Shown: positions 25,068 to 35,392, counted from the first letter of the stretch. The stretch is 64,000 nt of DNA from Pedobacter sp. (GCA_008015505.1 SSFR01000014.1:161148-225147), one strand, 5' to 3'. Program-made: numbers and translations. The notes: a model not told the origin generated them from the letters alone.

Positions 25068-26984
25068 TTACCTATATGATCTTACCGAAGGTTTCATGAA
25101 CTCAAATACAAGTGGTTCTTTATGAAGAATGGGTTTGGCATTAACTTTAGACCACTCCCAAGCCGACACATAACAGAATTTTTCATCATTTCTTAAAGCT
25201 TCACCTTCGGAAGTTTGATATTCTTCTCGAAAATGTGCACCGCACGACTCTTCTCGACTTAAAGCATCGTAGCACATTAAATTAGCCATCTCTAGATAGT
25301 CTGCAACCCTAGCGGCTTTCTCTAGTTCCGCGTTTATTTCATTTACAGAACCCGAGACCCTTAAATCTTGATAGAATTCCTCAGTGTATTGTTTTATCTC
25401 TTCGATAGCTTCCATTAATCCCTTGGCAGAACGAGATAAACCGCACTGATGGTAGAGCAATTTTCCCAATTTTTTATGAAAATAATCACTGCTTTTATTA
25501 CCCCTAATATTGATGAGTGTTTTTAATCTATCGGAGACTTCCGTTTCTATCAAAGCAAATTCTGAATTAGAAATGTCTGCTTTTTTGTTTTTTAATTCTC
25601 CTGAAAGATAATTTGCGATTGTGTAGGGAATAATAAAATATCCATCTACTGAAGCCTGTAATAACGAGTTAGCTCCTAAACGATTAGCCCCATGATCTGC
25701 AAAATTGGCTTCTCCAATAGCAAATAAACCTGGTATGGTAGTCATGAGTTCATAATCTACCCATAATCCTCCCATAGAAAAATGAGCGGCCGGAGAAATT
25801 CTCATCGGTTCTTGGTAAGCATCATCATCTGTTATCTTTTTATACATGGAGAATAAATTTCCATATTTCTCTTCGATCTTATGTTTACCCTGTTCTTTAA
25901 TTGCTTTAGAAAAGTCTAAATAAACAGCATTTTTCAATACCCCCACTCCTAATCCAGCATCAATTCTTTCTTTAGCTGCTCTTGAAGAAATATCTCGTGG
26001 AGCAAGATTTCCGAAAGAAGGGTATTTTCTTTCCAGATAATAATCTCTTTCACTTTCTGGAATATCATTAGCAGCCCTACTCTCATTATTAAGCTTAGGT
26101 ACCCAAATTCTACCATCATTACGAAGAGATTCGGACATAAGAGTTAATTTAGACTGATAATCACCTGCTTGAGATAAACAAGTAGGGTGAAATTGTATCC
26201 AACTGGGACAGGCCATAAATGCACCTCGTTTATGAGCTCGCCATATAGCTGAAGCATTACAACCCATTGCTAGGGTGGATAAATAATAAATTTTACCGAA
26301 CCCTCCTGTAGCCATTACTACTGCATCGGCTGCAAAGCGTTCGATTTTCCCATCATCGAGATTACGTACTATGATGCCTTTCGCTTTTCCATCAATCAAC
26401 ACCAAATCCAGCATTTCATGTCGGGCATATAAATTCACTTTTCCCAGACTGACTTGCCTCATCAGCGCTTGATAAGCTCCTAGAAGAAGTTGCTGACCGG
26501 ATTGTCCCCTAGCGTAAAAAGTGCGACTGACTTGTACCCCACCGAAAGAACGATTGCTCAGGTATCCTCCATATTCTCTGGCAAATGGAACACCTTGTGC
26601 AACTGCTTGATCAATAAGATTTAGAGAACATTCTGCTAACCGATAAACATTTGCCTCTCTTGACCTAAAATCACCGCCTTTTATGGTATCATAAAACATA
26701 CGATACACTGAATCCCCATCATTCTGATAATTTTTTGCCGCATTCACACCACCTTGAGCTGCTACAGAGTGAGCTCGCCGGGCAGAATCCTGAAAACAAA
26801 AAGAGGATACATGATAACCCAATTCAGCTAATGAAGCTGCTGCCGAAGACCCCGCCAAACCAGTACCTACAACAATTACTTTCAGCTTTTTGCGATTTGC
26901 AGGATTAATCAGTTTAGCTGCAGCTTTATATTTACTCCACTTTTTTTCCAAAGGCCCTTCAGGTATTTTTGCATCTACCATCAT
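25068..26984 (-). CDS. sdhA: Succinate dehydrogenase/fumarate reductase flavoprotein subunit
   Basis: 638 residues. FAD-binding Rossmann motif [20 protein letters not shown] near residue 37. The covalent-flavin region is [20 protein letters not shown] and the active-site blocks are [19 protein letters not shown] and [32 protein letters not shown] closes the FAD site. Oxidises succinate to fumarate on the cytoplasmic face. Its ATG overlaps the sdhC stop as ATGA (26981-26984), so the two are translationally coupled. The length and HPTC block fit the Bacteroidetes/Bacillus type B enzyme. Confidence 0.96.
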   Translation of the reverse strand: MMVDAKIPEGPLEKKWSKYKAAAKLINPANRKKLKVIVVGTGLAGSSAAASLAELGYHVSSFCFQDSARRAHSVAAQGGVNAAKNYQNDGDSVYRMFYDTIKGGDFRSREANVYRLAECSLNLIDQAVAQGVPFAREYGGYLSNRSFGGVQVSRTFYARGQSGQQLLLGAYQALMRQVSLGKVNLYARHEMLDLVLIDGKAKGIIVRNLDDGKIERFAADAVVMATGGFGKIYYLSTLAMGCNASAIWRAHKRGAFMACPSWIQFHPTCLSQAGDYQSKLTLMSESLRNDGRIWVPKLNNESRAANDIPESERDYYLERKYPSFGNLAPRDISSRAAKERIDAGLGVGVLKNAVYLDFSKAIKEQGKHKIEEKYGNLFSMYKKITDDDAYQEPMRISPAAHFSMGGLWVDYELMTTIPGLFAIGEANFADHGANRLGANSLLQASVDGYFIIPYTIANYLSGELKNKKADISNSEFALIETEVSDRLKTLINIRGNKSSDYFHKKLGKLLYHQCGLSRSAKGLMEAIEEIKQYTEEFYQDLRVSGSVNEINAELEKAARVADYLEMANLMCYDALSREESCGAHFREEYQTSEGEALRNDEKFCYVSAWEWSKVNAKPILHKEPLVFEFMKPSVRSYR

Positions 26985-27664
26985 GGGATAAATTGTTTAA
27001 AGTACACATAAAGAGGAATCATAGAAAATCCTATGGTAATTGTATAACTATAAATCACTCCAAAAGTATTGACATATTTGGCATAGCGAGGATGATACAA
27101 GCCTAAAGTTCTCACTGCGCTTTTAAAACCATGCAATAAATGATAACCTAAAGCTAACATAGATACTACATATATACAGACATACCACCCGGACTCAAAA
27201 GCATTTACTACAATAGTATATAAATCTTTGTGCCCATTTTGGTCATAGGGAAGTGATCCGAATTTATATATATACCAAAAATCTTTAAAATGAATCACTA
27301 AAAATAAAAGCAAAACTGTTCCAAGAAACCACATATTTCTTGAATACCATTTGCTAGCTCTTTTACGATCATCATATGCATACTTAATCGTTGATTTTCT
27401 GTTTTTTATAATAATCCAAAACGCATCTAAAGCATGAGAAAGAAGGACAAAATAAAGTACATAAGAAATAATTTTAATAAAGGTATTTCCAGCAAGTAGC
27501 GCTGAATAGCTGTTATAGTTAATCATGGCCTCTTCTTTAGGCATTAACAGTTGGAGGTTTCCTAATAAATGAATCACCAGAAATAAACAAAGGAATAATC
27601 CTGTCAAAGCCATTAGATTTTTTCTACCTAAGGTGCTTTGTAGAAAAGCTAATTTAGCGGGCAT
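26981..27664 (-). CDS. sdhC: Succinate dehydrogenase cytochrome b subunit (b558-type)
   Basis: Start chosen at [20 protein letters not shown] (227 residues). The ORF-track start 16 residues earlier would overlap the upstream transporter gene and adds a sequence unlike the family. Five hydrophobic segments, beginning [20 protein letters not shown], with His residues in helices placed for two haems. Anchors SdhAB and reduces menaquinone. Read downstream of the DASS carrier gene after a 13-bp gap. Confidence 0.92.
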   Translation of the reverse strand: MPAKLAFLQSTLGRKNLMALTGLFLCLFLVIHLLGNLQLLMPKEEAMINYNSYSALLAGNTFIKIISYVLYFVLLSHALDAFWIIIKNRKSTIKYAYDDRKRASKWYSRNMWFLGTVLLLFLVIHFKDFWYIYKFGSLPYDQNGHKDLYTIVVNAFESGWYVCIYVVSMLALGYHLLHGFKSAVRTLGLYHPRYAKYVNTFGVIYSYTITIGFSMIPLYVYFKQFIP

Positions 27665-27677
27665 AAGTACAAAAATA

Positions 27678-29153
27678 TTAATATATACCAATAACCTTCC
27701 ACCACAATCCACCTAATCCCATCCAAATAATCATTAAAGCCCCACCAACAATTAAACCTATTACCCACCAATGTTTTATATCGACATACCCGCTTCCAAA
27801 AAAGACAGGTGCCGTACCGTGGGCATAATGAGTAATAGTCCCATATAAAGAACCAGTGAAAGCTAACATTAAAGCTAATAGCATAGAAGGAACCTGCATA
27901 GTAATTCCTATCCCTAATAAGGCCCCATACATGGCCGCAACATGAGCAGTTGCACTAGCAAATAGATAATGGCTCAAAAAATAAGTTAAGACAATAATTG
28001 GAAAAGCTAGAGTCCACGATATTCCTAAAAGTTTTTCCTGAATTAAATGACTAAACCAAGAAATAAATCCTAATTCGTTTAAGGAACCAGCCATCATCAC
28101 TAAAGCAGCAAACCAGACAATAGTATCCCAGGCACCTTTTTCTGCCTTTACATCTTCCCAACTCAGCACCTGGGTTAGTAGTAAAATCGCTAACCCAACA
28201 AAGGCAGCAGTAGTTGCATCAATTTTTAAAAAATCCCCGGTAATCCAAAGTATCAGTAAAATAACGAAAGCTAGAATCATGAACCACTCATCACGACTTA
28301 TTGACCCCATTTCCTTTAATTTTGAAGAGGCCATTCTTGGAGCTTCAGGAGTTTTTTTCAGTTCAGGAGGAAAGATTTTATAAAGTACTAAGGGAATTAA
28401 AATTAAAGATGCAAAGCCCGGTACAATAGCGGCCCAGAACCAAGATACCCAACTTATATTTATACCCATGTCTGCGGCAAATTTTTGACACATGGGATTA
28501 CTGGCAGTGGCGGTTAAAAACATAGCCGAAGTAATCAAATTCATATAATAACTATTTAATGTTAGAAAGGCTCCAACTTTACGATGTGTCTTAGGCTGAT
28601 CTGCCGCAGAGCCCAGGCTCAAAGACATAGCCTTCATTATTGGATAAATAATACCCCCTCCTCTTGCTGTATTAGAAGGAATAGCAGGTGCTAATAGTAA
28701 ATCGGCAACGCCCAGACTATAGGCTAATCCTAAAGAATTTTTCCCAAACAATCTAATAAATAGATAAGCCACTCTACTACCTAATCCTGTTTTTATAAAC
28801 CCCCGTGCAATAAAAAAGCTGATCCCAATCAACCAAATTACTTTATCACCAAAGCCCCTTAAAGCAAGCATGATAGATTTACTGGGATCGCCTGGCGGCG
28901 CCAACACCCCACTTAATGCTACCAAAGCAATAGCTAGGATGCAGAGGGTGCCCATGCTAGCTGCCTTTAAAATAATACCCAGAATTGTCGCTAAAAAAAT
29001 AGCTAATAAATGCCAAGCTTCTTGTTTCACTCCTTCGGGAGGTGGAATAAACCAAATAACTAATCCACTTAGTACAGTAGCGAGCAAAGGAACCACTTGA
29101 ATTTCTTTTGTAGGTATTCTATGTGTAATCGATGTACTTCTCTCTATGCTCAT
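27678..29153 (-). CDS. DASS (SLC13) family dicarboxylate transporter
   Basis: 491 residues with about 12 membrane segments. SNTARGGGIIYPIMKA and the last third (FASATAHVAAMYGALLG, TGSLYGTITHYAHGTAPVFF) match the 2-oxoglutarate/malate (SodiT1/YflS-like) branch of the divalent-anion:Na+ symporters. It is placed between a porin gene and sdhCAB on the same strand, so its cargo is probably succinate, fumarate or malate. Substrate is inferred from context and family. Confidence 0.88.
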   Translation of the reverse strand: MSIERSTSITHRIPTKEIQVVPLLATVLSGLVIWFIPPPEGVKQEAWHLLAIFLATILGIILKAASMGTLCILAIALVALSGVLAPPGDPSKSIMLALRGFGDKVIWLIGISFFIARGFIKTGLGSRVAYLFIRLFGKNSLGLAYSLGVADLLLAPAIPSNTARGGGIIYPIMKAMSLSLGSAADQPKTHRKVGAFLTLNSYYMNLITSAMFLTATASNPMCQKFAADMGINISWVSWFWAAIVPGFASLILIPLVLYKIFPPELKKTPEAPRMASSKLKEMGSISRDEWFMILAFVILLILWITGDFLKIDATTAAFVGLAILLLTQVLSWEDVKAEKGAWDTIVWFAALVMMAGSLNELGFISWFSHLIQEKLLGISWTLAFPIIVLTYFLSHYLFASATAHVAAMYGALLGIGITMQVPSMLLALMLAFTGSLYGTITHYAHGTAPVFFGSGYVDIKHWWVIGLIVGGALMIIWMGLGGLWWKVIGIY

Positions 29154-29400
29154 GCTTATTTTTATTAAAAAAACCTTACAGATCTCATGTCAAGAATCCT
29201 TTTTTGTTCTAAAAATTCAAGAATGCTACAGCTATTCTTCTTTCTTCTCTTGTATCAAAACAATTATATAGTATCTTATCCATATTTGGTAGTGTGTCAC
29301 AAGGATTGATGGAAATTTGTAAAAGTGCGTACATTTTAAGAGCTATGTTTCAAACATAATAAGAACTTAAAACTATCCACTATTTAAACACACTACCGAA

Positions 29401-30534
29401 CTAAAATCTGGATTGAATCTGTAGTATAAAAAGCTGGCTATTATATTGGGTACTTGCTGGAATATCTTTGTCGTACACGTTAATATTTGCTCCAACCTGA
29501 ATACGAAAATTATAGGTTTTTATAAATTCGGCGCTGACCATAGGAGTATAAACTTGCTTGAAATTACCTGCATGTTTAAAATCAGGATCAAAGTATTCGT
29601 ATCTACATGAAAATTCTAAGGACTTCAAATAGTGAGAATTAATTACATATCGCAAATTAGGAAGGATATAGAACCCCCGCATCTGATAACTCATCAAATT
29701 TCCATCACGTTTATTGGTATCAAGACTATAAAATAAAGTATGATTATTGCCTTGTTTAGCCTCGGCTTCAATTTCCAAAAACCACCCTTTATTCAATAAA
29801 ATTATTCCACTTAAATCAATACCGACTGCGTACACCTTATTTCTAAAAGCTTGTCCTACGCCCCCGTTTAAAGCCACTTTAATAGGTAACTTAGTTGGGT
29901 TACTCACTTCCAGCCTGGAAGAGAAATATTTTCCATTATCATTATCCATCACTTGATTGCGGTTATTCCCATTTACTACAGTGACTTCATACTTTAAAGG
30001 ATACCTTCCTTTTATTCCGCCATAAATACTTGCACCAATTTGAAAGCTTTGCCAACCATTATTACCGAAAGCAGTATACTGATTAGAATAGTCCATAGAT
30101 TTTATCATATCAACAGGATACATATCCTCAAGGCCAAACGCGGGTCTAAATTGACCCATCCTAAAATTGACATAAGGGTTTATTTGATAGGTAAAAGAAG
30201 CATTTTCTAAGACCTTATTTTTGGGATCTAATTTAAAATCTGACATATTGAGCAATAAGTTCACGTCCACATGTTCAGAAATTTTAGAGGTTACCTGAAT
30301 TCTAGCTCTTTTAATATCAAAAGTATTATTAACCGATTCTTCATTAATATGATGCAGACCACTAACATCTACCCCATTACTAACACTCATAATGAACCTA
30401 GTTTGAAGTAAACCCTTTATAACAACATTTACCTTATTAGAATCCGTTTGCAAGTTTTCCTGAGCAATAGTCGAAGAGAGATTATAAGACATAAAACAAC
30501 ATAAAACTAGAAAATGTTTCATACCATAAGTCAA
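29401..30534 (-). CDS. Outer-membrane porin, OprP/OprO-like family
   Basis: 377 residues with a signal peptide (MKHFLVLCCFMSYNLSSTIAQ). The rest is alternating aromatic/polar beta-strand sequence ending in an aromatic residue (QIQSRF), as needed for outer-membrane barrels. RMGQFRPAFGLEDMYP is the typical block of phosphate-selective porin O/P-like proteins. First gene of the run porin - DASS - sdhCAB, 247 bp upstream of the carrier gene, so it probably lets dicarboxylates into the periplasm. The 247-bp gap (29154-29400) has no recognisable terminator. Confidence 0.82.
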   Translation of the reverse strand: MTYGMKHFLVLCCFMSYNLSSTIAQENLQTDSNKVNVVIKGLLQTRFIMSVSNGVDVSGLHHINEESVNNTFDIKRARIQVTSKISEHVDVNLLLNMSDFKLDPKNKVLENASFTYQINPYVNFRMGQFRPAFGLEDMYPVDMIKSMDYSNQYTAFGNNGWQSFQIGASIYGGIKGRYPLKYEVTVVNGNNRNQVMDNDNGKYFSSRLEVSNPTKLPIKVALNGGVGQAFRNKVYAVGIDLSGIILLNKGWFLEIEAEAKQGNNHTLFYSLDTNKRDGNLMSYQMRGFYILPNLRYVINSHYLKSLEFSCRYEYFDPDFKHAGNFKQVYTPMVSAEFIKTYNFRIQVGANINVYDKDIPASTQYNSQLFILQIQSRF

Positions 30535-31016
30535 TTTTAACTTTTTTAGACTCTGGAGATATATAGTCCGTCGTCAAAAGGTGCTTGTGAAGTTTAGAGG
30601 TATGTTCCGCTTTTTACTAGATAAAAGTTCAGCTTAGTAATTTATAATAAAGGAATTTTGGCTTTAACTCACCTCTTACCTGACCTTAAAAGTGACAATA
30701 ATCGATGTTCCATGCTGTTTTTGTGTAAACAATTTGCTTATTTGCGCTACAAAACTGTATCTCCTTTAGAAATATTTTCTTTTTACTTAAAAAGAAGTTT
30801 AAAGAAGTTCGATGTAAAAAGTGCAAAAATTGTATCAAAGTGGGTAGTTTCCACCAGCGTTCAAATTCTGATATAAAGCCTTTGCAAGCAGAATTCTTAT
30901 TCGGGGTCTAGTACACGATATATTGTTTATGTTTTTCTATTCAGTAGGAATTCTATTTCATAATTGCTTAAAATCAATATTATAGAGAAGAAAATTAAAT
31001 AAAGCAGAAAATCTAC
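30535..31016. other. Gene-free stretch upstream of the porin gene
   Basis: About 480 bp, AT-rich, no protein-like frame on either strand (the 72-residue ORF at 30658 has no family look). It must hold the promoter of the dicarboxylate module, but I see no clear TAnnTTTG box close to the porin start. A small TTGTGTAAACAA palindrome near 30720 could be an operator; support is weak. Confidence 0.3.
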
Positions 31017-31057
31017 AAAAAACTAAAGGAATCAATTTTCAGCCGTTTCCTTTAGTT
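31017..31057 (-). terminator. Rho-independent terminator of the tRNA-Val pair
   Basis: On the minus strand AACTAAAGGAA and TTCCTTTAGTT form an 11-bp perfect stem around a 15-base loop, followed directly by a T-run (TTTTTTG). It lies 12 bp past the CCA end of the second tRNA. Confidence 0.8.
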
Positions 31058-31072
31058 CTTTATTGTATTTGG

Positions 31073-31147
31073 TGGAGGCTACTGGATTCGAACCAGTGAC
31101 CCTCTGCTTGTAAGGCAGATGCTCTGAACCAGCTGAGCTAAGCCTCC
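31073..31147 (-). tRNA. tRNA-Val (anticodon TAC), CCA encoded
   Basis: 75 nt plus an encoded CCA at 31070-31072. Acceptor GGAGGCT pairs with AGCCTCC. The anticodon arm CTGC-CTTACAA-GCAG gives UAC, reading GUA/GUG valine codons. D arm GCTCAGCTGGTTCAGAGC and T arm ACTGGTTCGAATCCAGT are regular. It is the second gene of the pair in the direction of transcription. Confidence 0.97.
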
Positions 31148-31240
31148 ATAAACTTCTTCAAATGCGCCCACAAAATAGCGCATCGAGACAAATGGAAAAT
31201 AAAAATCCCACGAGAGCAATACTCAAATGGGATTAATTAG

Positions 31241-31315
31241 TGGAGGCTACTGGATTCGAACCAGTGACCCTCTGCTTGTAAGGCAGATGCTCTGAACCAG
31301 CTGAGCTAAGCCTCC
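31241..31315 (-). tRNA. tRNA-Val (anticodon TAC), CCA not encoded
   Basis: Identical over the whole 75-nt body to the copy at 31073-31147, with the same anticodon UAC. The three bases after the discriminator read CTA instead of CCA, so this copy needs CCA addition by nucleotidyltransferase. It is first in the pair and lies directly behind the promoter at 31336-31366. Confidence 0.97.
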
Positions 31316-31335
31316 ATTCCCGCCGTTTGGGAGTG

Positions 31336-31366
31336 CAAATATAGCCTCAGTATTCAATACTGCAAA
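31336..31366 (-). promoter_or_regulatory. Complete Bacteroidetes promoter for the tRNA-Val pair
   Basis: Minus strand: TTTG (31363-31366), 19 bases, TATATTTG (31336-31343), an exact match to the consensus TTTG-N19-TAnnTTTG. The first tRNA begins 20 bases after the -7 box. It lies within the 67 bp between recO and the tRNA. Confidence 0.85.
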
Positions 31367-31382
31367 ATATTTTTTTCAGTTT

Positions 31383-32108
31383 TTATCTAAACAATTCTTT
31401 TAGAACAGCATAAGATTTAATCTGACCAAATCCTTCTAAGTGCAGCTGATAATAGGCTATTAACTTATCTAACAAAACACTTCGATCCACTACAGGAATA
31501 ACTATCTTCTCTAAATCATTGAAATGACATTCCAATAAACTAATCCAGAAGGAAGTATATGGCTGCTGCAAAACCCATGTATGTGGCGGTAAATCAAGTG
31601 TATAACATCCATTTTTAAGATCAAAATAATCAGCTGATTGAGCCCTTGTTGTGTCTGGATAAAAACCTAAAAAACGGGTCAATCGCAATAAAAAACACAA
31701 ATGAAAATTAGCCATCCCACCTTCCTGCTGATCCAACACCTCAATGGCATAAAATAAGAAGTCAAATAAAGCCTCGTCAGCCCCAGACTGACGAATAGAT
31801 TTATAAAGCATCTCATTCAGGAATATGGCTATCGAACTCTTGGCAATATCATAAGGAATACTTTGAAAGATAGGCTGATGACGTAATTCTGACACCCGCT
31901 GCATGATGCTTCCCGGCTTATGATAAACCACCATATCCAATAAATGTAAAGGCTGCAACAAATTCAATTTGATCCTCGCTTTTGGCTTTTTTGCCCCTTG
32001 AATTAAATATGATTGCAATCCAAATTTTTCTGTAAATACCTGAGCAATGACACTTGTTTCTGAATAATCTGTTGTTTTTAATGCAATCCCTCGTGTTTTA
32101 TGTAACAT
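31383..32108 (-). CDS. recO: DNA repair protein RecO
   Basis: 241 residues from MLHKTRGIALKTTDYSETS, the usual RecO opening; the ORF-track start adds six residues (MLANNN) that are not family-like. RecO binds single-stranded DNA and with RecR loads RecA in gap repair. The N-terminal OB fold (TDYSETSVIAQVFTEKFG...YLIQGAKKPKAR) and helical C-terminal domain are present. The zinc-finger cysteines of some RecO proteins are not all evident. Followed on the same strand by the tRNA-Val pair. Confidence 0.92.
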   Translation of the reverse strand: MLHKTRGIALKTTDYSETSVIAQVFTEKFGLQSYLIQGAKKPKARIKLNLLQPLHLLDMVVYHKPGSIMQRVSELRHQPIFQSIPYDIAKSSIAIFLNEMLYKSIRQSGADEALFDFLFYAIEVLDQQEGGMANFHLCFLLRLTRFLGFYPDTTRAQSADYFDLKNGCYTLDLPPHTWVLQQPYTSFWISLLECHFNDLEKIVIPVVDRSVLLDKLIAYYQLHLEGFGQIKSYAVLKELFR

Positions 32109-32292
32109 ATTATTATTTGCTAACATAGGGCCCGTCTACCTGATGCCCAAGTTTTTCGGACGAAAGAGTTCGTAAAAATGCCGTTATTTTGCAATAAATT
32201 GTGATGTATCTCGTAATTAAATACCAAAAGTTAGGTTAACGAACCACCTACTGCATACGCACTAATCCTAACAAATCCCAACACGAGTTTTG

Positions 32293-32300
32293 TACCTTTG
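32293..32300 (+). promoter_or_regulatory. -7 box upstream of the MMPL gene (TACCTTTG)
   Basis: TACCTTTG fits TAnnTTTG exactly, 26 bases before the ATG. The expected -33 TTTG is not evident. Confidence 0.5.
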
Positions 32301-32326
32301 ATTCCTATCTAAAAAATTGCAATCAC

Positions 32327-34636
32327 ATGTGGGAGAAATTCTCAAAGTTAGTATTAACCAACCGTCTACTTGTTCTGGCTTTATTCTTCTTGTTGACCAC
32401 ATGGATGGCCTGGCAAGCTAAACATGTAAAACTGGCCTTTAATGCTGTTAAAGTCTTACCTAAGACAGATTCAGCTTATACCAAATACAATGATTTTAAA
32501 GATAAATTTGGAGAAGATGGCAATATCATGGTTCTTGGGGCACCACCAGACATATTTTTTAAGCATCAAATATTCAACGATTGGCAAACACTCAGCAGCG
32601 ACATTGGGCATATCAAAGGAATAAAACAAGTCCTGTCAATAGGAAAACTGCTGGATCTTCGCAAAGATACCGCCAATCATAGATTTATATTTACTCCTCT
32701 AAGTCCTGCCCCAGTCCAAAATGATATAGAAATGAATCATTTGCGACAACAAATGCATAATATACCCTTTTATAATGGTCTAATTTTCAATGATAAAAAT
32801 CATACTTCACTACTCGCCATCACTTTTGACAACCAAATCTTAAACTCCCCTAAACGAGTCCCCATCATCAATACCATTCTCGAAAAAAGCAAGGCTTTTA
32901 GCAAAAAAAATAATATCAAACTACACTATTCAGGTCTGCCTTATATCAGAACAGTGATTAGTAAGAAGATATACGACGAGTTCACTCTGTTTTCCATCTT
33001 ATCTATTACTGTGGCGGCCCTCATTCTATTTGCTTTTTTCCGGTCTTTCCAGGCTGTATTCTTTCCAATAATCCTGGTGATTGCAGGTTTGATTTGGAGC
33101 TTAGGAACCCTGGGCATTTTAGGATACGATATTACAATGCTTACTGGTTTGATTCCCCCACTGATTGTCATTATTGGGATACCCAATAGCATTTTACTGA
33201 TTAACAAATACCATCACGAGTTTCGAAAAGAAGGTAACAAGCTTAAAGCCATGCAAACCTCCATGGAACGCACTGCCTTCACCACCTTGATTGCCAATCT
33301 AACGACAGCCACTGGTTTTGGTGTACTTTATTTTACCAAAAGTGAACTATTAATGCAATTTGGGATTGTCGCTTCACTCAACATTATGGGTACTTGGATT
33401 ATCTGCCTTTGCATGATCCCTATTATTTTCAGCTATCTCCCCAATCCCGAAGCACACCATATCAAACACTTAGAAAGTAAACCAATGAATGCCTTCTTAG
33501 ACCGAATAAACTGGCTTGTTCAAACAAAACGTCAGTGGATTTACCTCATCACTCTAGGCCTAATTATCATTGCTGTACTAGGAATTACCTACATTCAGGT
33601 GAATGGTTATGTTGTAGACGATCTGCCTAAAAAGGATTCTGTTTATCAAGACATGTCCTTTTTCAATAAAAATTTTGATGGCGTATTACCACTAGAGGTT
33701 ACTATTGATACCAAACGCAAAAATGGCATCATGAACTTATCAACCATCAAAAAAGTAGATCAGATGCAGAACATGGTCACCACATATCCAGAGTTTTCTC
33801 GGGGGATTTCAATCGTAGATATCCTTAAATTCTCCTCACAAGCCTTTTATGGAGGTAATCCAGCTTTTTATCGTCTTCCTAATGATATGGACAAAAGCTT
33901 TGTATTAAGCTATATGACCAGTTCTGGAGCCAACCAAACCATGCTCAAAAACCTGGTTGATCATAACAAACAAATTATTCGTGTGGGCTTCCAAATGAAG
34001 GATGTGGGTTCAAGCCGAATGAACCAATTGATTAAAGAACTCAAACCTCGTATTGATTCCATTTTTAGCCCGAAAAAAAACCAAGTAGAGCTCACTGGCT
34101 CAAGCATCATTTTTATTAAAGGGACCAATTACCTCGTCAAGAATTTAAGAGATAGTTTATTACTAGCTATTGGTTTAATTACGCTCATTATGTGGGTACT
34201 ATTTAGAGGACTTAAAATGATACTAATTTCTCTGCTTCCTAATCTCATCCCATTAATTATTACGGCAGGCATTATGGGTTTTTGTGGCGTTCCACTCAAA
34301 CCATCCACCATTCTTATTTTTAGCATTGCTTTCGGTATTGCCTCAGACCAAACAATTTATTTTTTAACACGTTATCGACACGAATTACGCACCACACAGT
34401 GGACAATTACCCAAATTGTTTCCAACACACTAAAAGAAACTGGACGTAGCATGATATATATTGCATTTATTCTATTCTTTGGATTTGGCATCTTTGCCGC
34501 TTCGTCCTTTGGGGGCACAGCAGCACTAGGCATACTCATTTCCATTACTTTATTGATGGCACTGATTTTTAACCTAACCCTATTACCAGCCATGCTGCTG
34601 TCGTTGGAAGGATATTTAAATGGGCGGAAAAATTAA
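32327..34636 (+). CDS. RND-superfamily (MMPL-type) exporter
   Basis: 769 residues in two similar halves, each with one N-terminal helix, a periplasmic domain of about 150-200 residues and a cluster of five helices, about 12 membrane segments in all. Sterol-sensing-type segment TTLIANLTTATGFGVLYFTKSE (first half) and IFSIAFGIASDQTIYFLTRYRHE (second half, with the proton-relay Asp) are conserved. Substrates of relatives are lipids, polyketides or hopanoids. It precedes the glycosyltransferase run by 33 bp to the next start, so it may export a glycolipid or pigment precursor, but this is only positional. Confidence 0.88.
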   Translation: MWEKFSKLVLTNRLLVLALFFLLTTWMAWQAKHVKLAFNAVKVLPKTDSAYTKYNDFKDKFGEDGNIMVLGAPPDIFFKHQIFNDWQTLSSDIGHIKGIKQVLSIGKLLDLRKDTANHRFIFTPLSPAPVQNDIEMNHLRQQMHNIPFYNGLIFNDKNHTSLLAITFDNQILNSPKRVPIINTILEKSKAFSKKNNIKLHYSGLPYIRTVISKKIYDEFTLFSILSITVAALILFAFFRSFQAVFFPIILVIAGLIWSLGTLGILGYDITMLTGLIPPLIVIIGIPNSILLINKYHHEFRKEGNKLKAMQTSMERTAFTTLIANLTTATGFGVLYFTKSELLMQFGIVASLNIMGTWIICLCMIPIIFSYLPNPEAHHIKHLESKPMNAFLDRINWLVQTKRQWIYLITLGLIIIAVLGITYIQVNGYVVDDLPKKDSVYQDMSFFNKNFDGVLPLEVTIDTKRKNGIMNLSTIKKVDQMQNMVTTYPEFSRGISIVDILKFSSQAFYGGNPAFYRLPNDMDKSFVLSYMTSSGANQTMLKNLVDHNKQIIRVGFQMKDVGSSRMNQLIKELKPRIDSIFSPKKNQVELTGSSIIFIKGTNYLVKNLRDSLLLAIGLITLIMWVLFRGLKMILISLLPNLIPLIITAGIMGFCGVPLKPSTILIFSIAFGIASDQTIYFLTRYRHELRTTQWTITQIVSNTLKETGRSMIYIAFILFFGFGIFAASSFGGTAALGILISITLLMALIFNLTLLPAMLLSLEGYLNGRKN

Positions 34637-34669
34637 TCAAAAAAGCTCATAGACAAAAGATTGCTACAG

Positions 34670-35392
34670 ATGAAATATCTTATAAAATATCTAAAAACCA
34701 TCAACCAAGAGCATAGAAAAACTCCTAATCAATTTTCAAAAATCCAGACGCTATCCTATTACTTTAAATGGAAGAATACTATAAAAAGCAATGGAGGACC
34801 TTTGGCGGATGAGCTTCCATGGATGAATTTCCTGGCCATCGATTTTTTAGAAAAGATTGCCCATAAAAAGATGAAAGTCTTTGAATACGGCTCGGGTGGC
34901 TCTACACTTTTTTGGGCACGGAGGGTTCAAGAGGTGTATAGTGTGGAACATGACCCGACCTGGGTAAAAGACGTAGCGGAACAACTCAAGCGTAAAAAGA
35001 TTCAAAACGTACAGCTAATGCAGGTTGCTCCCCAAAAGGAAAACTATTTTCAAGGTAAAATAATCTCAAACCCGTACGATTATATTTCAGATGATTATTC
35101 CTTTCATGGGTACCATTTCGAGGAATATGTAAAAACCATCGACCAATATCCAGATAACTATTTTGATGTAGTGGTGGTTGATGGTAGAGCTAGGCCCTCC
35201 TGTCTCCTCAATGCCCGCCGAAAGGTAAAATCTAACGGATACCTGCTAATTGATAACACAGAAAGGACCTATTATTTTGAAAAAACCCTTCCCACGCTAT
35301 TAGCAGAAAAGTGGGAACAGCAAGATTTTTATGGGCCAGTGCCATATCTAGATCACTTTTGTCAAACTACCGTATTTAAAAAACGTGAATAA
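34670..35392 (+). CDS. Class I SAM-dependent methyltransferase-like protein
   Basis: 240 residues, start at ATG of MKYLIKYLKTINQ (the track start is an upstream TTG). A Rossmann-type motif I is visible in KVFEYGSGGSTLFWARRV, with acidic loop VYSVEHDPTWV, and later YFDVVVVDGRARPSCLLNA and GYLLIDNTERTYYF, as in FkbM-like or small-molecule methyltransferases linked to glycan clusters. Overlaps the next gene by 8 bp. Target unknown; could methylate a sugar. Confidence 0.72.
   Translation: MKYLIKYLKTINQEHRKTPNQFSKIQTLSYYFKWKNTIKSNGGPLADELPWMNFLAIDFLEKIAHKKMKVFEYGSGGSTLFWARRVQEVYSVEHDPTWVKDVAEQLKRKKIQNVQLMQVAPQKENYFQGKIISNPYDYISDDYSFHGYHFEEYVKTIDQYPDNYFDVVVVDGRARPSCLLNARRKVKSNGYLLIDNTERTYYFEKTLPTLLAEKWEQQDFYGPVPYLDHFCQTTVFKKRE

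Noticed and set aside
27665-27712. Longer SdhC start
   Set aside because: It overlaps the DASS gene end and adds MDCGGRLLVYINIFVL, which is not family-like; the ATG at 27664 fits SdhC homologs.
30658-30876. 72-residue ORF in the gap upstream of the porin
   Set aside because: No start signal, promoter or protein-family pattern; amino-acid make-up looks like translated AT-rich non-coding DNA.
31383-31448. Insertion sequence or phage attachment at the tRNA pair
   Set aside because: tRNA genes are common integration sites, but no integrase, direct repeat of a tRNA end or foreign genes are seen next to them; the second tRNA is a full tandem copy.
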